From UBA5109 sp038148435 (GTDB taxonomy: Bacteria; Pseudomonadota; Gammaproteobacteria; Pseudomonadales; Pseudohongiellaceae), in assembly GCA_038148435.1 (NCBI GenBank), contig JAYQVM010000099.1:1-6338 (forward strand): DNA of 6,338 bases, written 5' to 3'. This document shows positions 4,843-6,338 of the stretch, piece after piece. Under the pieces are notes generated by a model. The model saw nothing but the letters and a program-made list of their open reading frames with translations. It did not search any database and was not told the DNA's origin. Positions within the stretch are counted from its first letter, which is position 1; each line of letters opens with the position of its first letter. Made by a program: the position numbers and the translations under genes.

Positions 4843-6338
4843 CTATTTCTTTTTCAAAAATGCATCACGGGATTTTTTGGCACGTTGCAGGGTTTCCAGA
4901 ATGAAAGCATTGTCTTTTTCAGCAAGTGCCGTTTTGAAACGGCTTAGATCCACTTCAAATTCGCCCAGAATGGCTGCCAGTGCTGCCGTGTTGCTAAAAA
5001 AAATATCGTGCCACATCTGAGGATCGCTGGATGCAATCCTGGCAAAATCACGAAAACCGCCCGCCGCATAACGAAAGATTTCTTCATTGCTGCCATGCTG
5101 GGACAGGGTATCAACCAATGCGTAGGCCAGCAGATGCGGCAAGTGACTGGTAGCCGCTAGAATTTCATCATGCTCCTGCACAGACATGTGCAGTATGTCT
5201 GCACCGAGACTCTGCCACATGCTTTCTACCAGCAGAACAGCATCGGGGGCAGTGTTCGTCAAAGGCGTCAGTATGACACGATGCGCAGCAAATAATTCGC
5301 CGGAAGCTGCCTGATAGCCACTCTGTTCGGAACCCGCAATCGGATGCCCTGGCACCAGCTTTGATGGCATTTCACCAAAGACTGAATTTGCGGCATCCAG
5401 GATTGGCTGTTTGACACTAGCAACATCGGTGAGGATACAGCCTGGCTTGATTACTCCACGCAGACTCGACAGCACTTCCGGCATACTGAGCACGGGAACA
5501 GCCAAGATAATCAGATCGGCATCGCTACAGAGGTCTTTTGCCTGAGTACTGTATCCACGGATAACACCCCCGGTCTGCGCTGCCTGCAGTGAGGTTTCAT
5601 TATCGCCCAGGGCCCATATATTATCGTGCCCGTGCAAACCCTTAGCGATGGAACCGCCAATCAGGCCCAATCCGACGATGACAATTTTTTTATTTAGCAG
5701 TTCATCCGGTAAGGCTTTTTTTATCTGCAGGTCTTCATGAACAATGCCTGAAACAGGATAGGAACCCAATACCCTGACGCCAATATCCTTGTCACGCAAT
5801 TCAGCAAGGGCTCTTCTGATATGGGCATCGTCCTGATGACCATCGATATCGATATAAAAACTGTAGGACCAGACTTCCTTACGGGTCGGACGAGATTCCA
5901 GTTTGTTCAGGTTAACACCGTTTGTTTTAAGCGGTTCAAGCACATTGAAAAGGGCTCCCGGCTCATTACGAGTGCTGATCAATAAGGAAGTTCGGTCATT
6001 GCCACTGGCAGAGGCTTGTAGGGACTTGCTGAAGACTAGAAAGCGCGTGGTATTGTCGAGGCTGTCCTGGATAGCTTCACTGAGAACTTTCAGCTTGTTT
6101 AGCCGCGCGGCATTCTTACTACCTATGGCTGCCACGCCGCTCTCTCTGGCTGCAATTCTTGCTGCCTCGCCATTACTGCTGGCCGCTACCCTTTCGACCA
6201 TGGGGTAATGCTTATCCAGCCAGTTCCTGCACTGCCCGAGCGATTGCTGATGAGAGAAAATTTTATGTATAGCATCAGGCATCACGCCTTCCTGAGCCAT
6301 CAGCACATGTTGGTTGATAAATAATAGTTGAGCGCAGT
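4843..6338 (-). CDS. PheA·TyrA fusion: prephenate dehydratase (C-terminal part) with ACT domain, joined to prephenate dehydrogenase; 5' partial
   Basis: The frame is open to the window edge, showing 497 codons before TAG; the true start lies outside. Numbered from the first complete codon, residues 1-110 are the end of a prephenate dehydratase domain (prephenate to phenylpyruvate), with the SHQQSLGQCRNWL stretch at 28-40 and the catalytic TRF motif at 97-99. Residues 115-194 are an ACT domain with the Phe-binding GALFNVL (127-133) and ESRP (147-150) motifs. After a linker of about 20 residues comes a full TyrA domain (oxidative decarboxylation of prephenate to 4-hydroxyphenylpyruvate): Rossmann GLGLIGGS (222-229), Asp245 at the end of the second strand, suggesting NAD preference, GHPIAGSEQSG (330-340) with its conserved His, SHLPH (397-401), and GFRDFARIASSDPQMW (427-442). 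A chorismate mutase domain may precede it but is not visible. In Pseudomonas-type operons pheA and tyrA are separate genes with hisC between them. Domain calls are secure; the reality of the fusion rests on the uninterrupted frame. Confidence 0.93.
   Translation of the reverse strand, partial: CAQLLFINQHVLMAQEGVMPDAIHKIFSHQQSLGQCRNWLDKHYPMVERVAASSNGEAARIAARESGVAAIGSKNAARLNKLKVLSEAIQDSLDNTTRFLVFSKSLQASASGNDRTSLLISTRNEPGALFNVLEPLKTNGVNLNKLESRPTRKEVWSYSFYIDIDGHQDDAHIRRALAELRDKDIGVRVLGSYPVSGIVHEDLQIKKALPDELLNKKIVIVGLGLIGGSIAKGLHGHDNIWALGDNETSLQAAQTGGVIRGYSTQAKDLCSDADLIILAVPVLSMPEVLSSLRGVIKPGCILTDVASVKQPILDAANSVFGEMPSKLVPGHPIAGSEQSGYQAASGELFAAHRVILTPLTNTAPDAVLLVESMWQSLGADILHMSVQEHDEILAATSHLPHLLAYALVDTLSQHGSNEEIFRYAAGGFRDFARIASSDPQMWHDIFFSNTAALAAILGEFEVDLSRFKTALAEKDNAFILETLQRAKKSRDAFLKKK

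Noticed and set aside
4846..4858. A-rich AAA AAG at the end of tyrA as a -1 slippery site linking tyrA with aroA
   Set aside because: The preceding base is G, so the classical A AAA AAG heptamer is not present. aroA is in the zero frame, so a -1 shift would not join it, and no stimulatory structure is evident.
4643..5020. 125-residue plus-strand open frame, and similar plus-strand frames at 1120-1395 and 5903-6208
   Set aside because: They lie antisense to highly conserved coding sequence, show no family features and look like frame shadows (Ser/Leu/Arg-rich low-complexity composition).
6304..6306. GTG as start of a 487-residue TyrA-like protein
   Set aside because: The frame stays open upstream to the window edge, and the additional residues (AQLLFINQHVL) match the prephenate dehydratase domain, so this is an internal Val codon of a longer gene.
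1..6338. Mobile elements, CRISPR arrays, tRNA or rRNA genes, toxin-antitoxin or defence genes
   Set aside because: The window is fully accounted for by conserved housekeeping genes and short spacers, and no repeats or motifs supporting such elements were seen.

Overview
The window is a compact chromosomal segment in which every real gene lies on the minus strand. Read in transcription order (high to low coordinates) it holds pheA·tyrA (fused, 5' end off the window), aroA, cmk, rpsA, ihfB, lapA and lapB (3' end off the window). Order and protein similarity point to a gammaproteobacterium. The serC-pheA-hisC-tyrA·aroA-cmk-rpsA-ihfB block is the known 'supraoperon' layout of Pseudomonas and relatives, and S1 and IHF-beta are close to the E. 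coli proteins throughout. Base composition looks moderate rather than Pseudomonas-like high GC. I cannot name the genus.

Region by region. 6338-4843: a long open frame with the C-terminal part of prephenate dehydratase, its ACT domain, a linker of about 20 residues and a complete prephenate dehydrogenase. 4839-3535: EPSP synthase, three bases after the tyrA stop and in the same frame. 3532-2858: cytidylate kinase, two bases after aroA. 2857-2724: a 134-base leader with three consecutive inverted repeats ahead of rpsA. 2723-1047: full-length six-domain ribosomal protein S1. 1046-996: a short spacer holding the ihfB Shine-Dalgarno inside an inverted repeat. 995-696: IHF beta. 673-635: a strong intrinsic terminator. 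609-301: lapA. 280-1: the start of lapB. No gene-free stretch exceeds 300 bases.

Functionally the window links aromatic amino acid synthesis (EPSP synthase upstream of chorismate, then both prephenate branches), pyrimidine nucleotide supply (Cmk), translation initiation (S1), nucleoid architecture (IHF) and control of lipopolysaccharide synthesis (LapA/LapB). The pheA·tyrA-aroA-cmk junctions are so tight that co-transcription and translational coupling are likely. rpsA probably has additional control through its structured leader, and the terminator after ihfB separates the lap pair.

Most of this is conserved housekeeping DNA, and I see no defence system, mobile element, CRISPR array or RNA gene. 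The points most worth a second look are the PheA·TyrA fusion at the prephenate branch point (where related operons carry hisC between the two genes), the single in-frame TAG separating this fusion from aroA, and the three-hairpin rpsA leader that resembles the S1 autoregulatory leader known from E. coli.
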